A DNA stretch of 64,000 bases from Pseudopyrenochaeta lycopersici (lineage: Eukaryota; Ascomycota; Dothideomycetes; Pleosporales; Pseudopyrenochaetaceae): assembly GCA_003313425.1 (NCBI GenBank), contig NHZP01000001.1, positions 496,001 through 560,000 of the forward strand, written 5' to 3'. Below the pieces are notes generated by a model. That model had not been told where the DNA came from, did not search any database, and saw only the letters and a program-made list of their open reading frames with translations. Shown here in pieces: positions 62,838 through 64,000 of the stretch (position 1 is its first letter; each line of letters opens with the position of its first letter). The position numbers and the translations under genes are program-made.

Positions 62838-64000
62838 TCATATCTTTTCTCTTGCTTCAGCAATTATTGGGTCTGGGAGCGTTTTTAGTTCAGGCGCATC
62901 TCCCTTGGCTTTGTTGAGGTTTGAAGCCCACGGTGGTTCACCATCATCATCAAACTCTGCCCACTGAAAGAAGCCACAGCCATCTTGTCCCGGAACGTAG
63001 TTCGTGTGACACATCCACATGTATCTTCCCCTCGATTCTTTCTTTCTAGTAGCACATCTGAGCACTGTCGAAACGTTGCAGCGACATTTGGGGGTGTATT
63101 TAGGGTGTAGGCTATCCTTATAACAGCGATAGGTAATGTTGAGCCGCTTGTTCTTCGCCAGAGGATGCGGATCGATTGCTTGTGCTGGTGCAATGGAATG
63201 TTTCCACTCTTCCTGCATCTCCGCATGCATGACCAATAGCGAGTTATGCGGAAGATGAATTGATATCTGGCCTTGTGCGTCTGCTAGTGAGCCATCTGCT
63301 CGTCGGTGCTCGTCATCTTCGGCCACGATTTTACGCACACGGAACTCGCGAGCTACTCCAAGACTCAGGCTACCAATGACTGCGCGTGGTCCAAGGTAGG
63401 TAAGTTGGTCAGCGTGGTAGCCAACATTCTCTTTAGGTCCGTCATAGCAGTTTACGAAGGCAGTATTGGCCTTCCACGGGTGAGGTGACTGATACTTGAG
63501 CTTCTTGCCATCGGGATAGAAATCACGGATCCGGCGTTGAATCTCACTGTTTACGGCTTCCTCAACTTGTGGGCATGCTTTGAGCATCTCTGGAGTACTC
63601 TGTCGAACATCCTACAGGCCATCAGTAATACAATTCACAGATGTCTGTTGGTACAAACCTCAAATTGGCGTCCATCATAGATGTATTCTGTCTTTTGTTC
63701 TTCTGCCTCCGCTAAGCTGTTGACGTAGAAGCAGAAGGTATGTGGGCTCCAAACAACCTTTTCAAAGAGTTTAAACTCCAAACTTTGGTAAGTAGGTGCT
63801 TCATCCAGCAATTGCAGCAACAAAGCATCAGCTTGCTTTGAGGGCAGAAAATTGTGAATAATTGAGCATGGTGTGTGCGCCTCAATGTCCTCTGGACTAT
63901 ACAGGTATAGCGTCTGACCTTTTTTTACCAAAGGCCTCTTTGCTGGTCCGCCGTGGTGCGAGGTGATGCGATACGAATTTAGTGATGATTGGTAACCAAC
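62838..64000 (-). CDS. AlkB-like 2OG-Fe(II) dioxygenase with GRF zinc finger (5' end beyond window)
   Basis: Predicted nucleic-acid demethylase of the ALKBH2/3 type. Exons 63659..64000 (open to the edge) and 62838..63611, joined in phase 0 at QFE|DVRQ, give 371 codons plus a stop; the N-terminus is missing. The segment LYLYSPEDIEAHTPCSIIHNFL precedes the fold, read here as SPEDIEAHTPCSII. The iron ligands are H and D of GYHADQLTYLGPRAVIGSLSLG (HAD) and the distal His of EEWKHSI; the 2OG-binding Arg lies in LNITYRCYK. A GRF zinc finger follows (PKCRCN, CHTNYVPGQDGCGFFQW), a single-stranded-nucleic-acid-binding module also found in NEIL3, APE2 and topoisomerase 3. The AlkB-GRF fusion is a known fungal arrangement, often with an N-terminal CUE/UBA-like domain that would lie outside this window. 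Confidence 0.9.

Noticed and set aside
1..64000. tRNA or rRNA genes, CRISPR arrays, complete transposons
   Set aside because: I saw no cloverleaf with B-box-like sequence, no rRNA, no spaced direct repeats and no transposase or reverse-transcriptase frame. By-eye scanning cannot exclude a tRNA; tRNAscan-SE would settle it.

Overview
The window is chromosomal DNA from a filamentous ascomycete fungus (Pezizomycotina; gene style and protein similarity suggest Dothideomycetes, which is inference). Support comes from genes split by many short spliceosomal introns (mostly 45-100 nt, GT...AG, CTAAC/CTGAC-like branch points), fungal-specific families (Zn2Cys6 regulator, CYP65-like P450, FLC/TRP-like protein, GH81 glucanase, Hfi1, a FlbE-like protein) and the absence of operons or bacterial signals. 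I rebuilt gene models by hand from splice signals, reading phase and family conservation. Two genes are cut by the window edges: SEC24 loses its C-terminus on the left, and an AlkB-GRF gene loses its N-terminus on the right.

Layout. 1-9 kb: SEC24 (COPII coat) and the AP-2 sigma subunit (clathrin adaptor), both minus strand. A 3.5 kb gene-poor stretch follows; its last 600 bp carry a cluster of GATA-factor sites in front of a plus-strand ammonium transporter. 10-17 kb: the mRNA 3'-processing factor MPE1 and the double HtrA-type protease NMA111. 17-27 kb is more accessory: an orphan P450, a small conserved one-TM protein, a Zn2Cys6 regulator and a Cys/His-rich fungal protein of unknown function, separated by long gene-free spacers. 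28-38 kb, envelope and periphery: an FLC/TRP-like membrane protein, a secreted GH81 endo-beta-1,3-glucanase with an unusual acidic tail, and a WW/PPxY protein. 38-64 kb, dense housekeeping: a DHX29-like DEVH helicase divergent from GCN1 (both translation-related, sharing a 362 bp promoter), HFI1 (SAGA), PRP6 (U4/U6.U5 tri-snRNP), a FlbE-like protein, a CIR_N-domain protein, a dienelactone hydrolase and an AlkB-like dioxygenase with a GRF zinc finger.

I found no rRNA, tRNA, CRISPR, complete transposon or biosynthetic gene cluster by eye. I see no convincing new multi-gene system. The most interesting points are single-gene ones: an upstream in-frame extension of NMA111 resembling a mitochondrial presequence, a stop-free 105-nt intron in PRP6, an A14 tract that decides the C-terminus of the CIR_N protein, an upstream ORF overlapping the GCN1 start, the acidic GH81 tail, and coding exons of 8, 19 and 30 nt.
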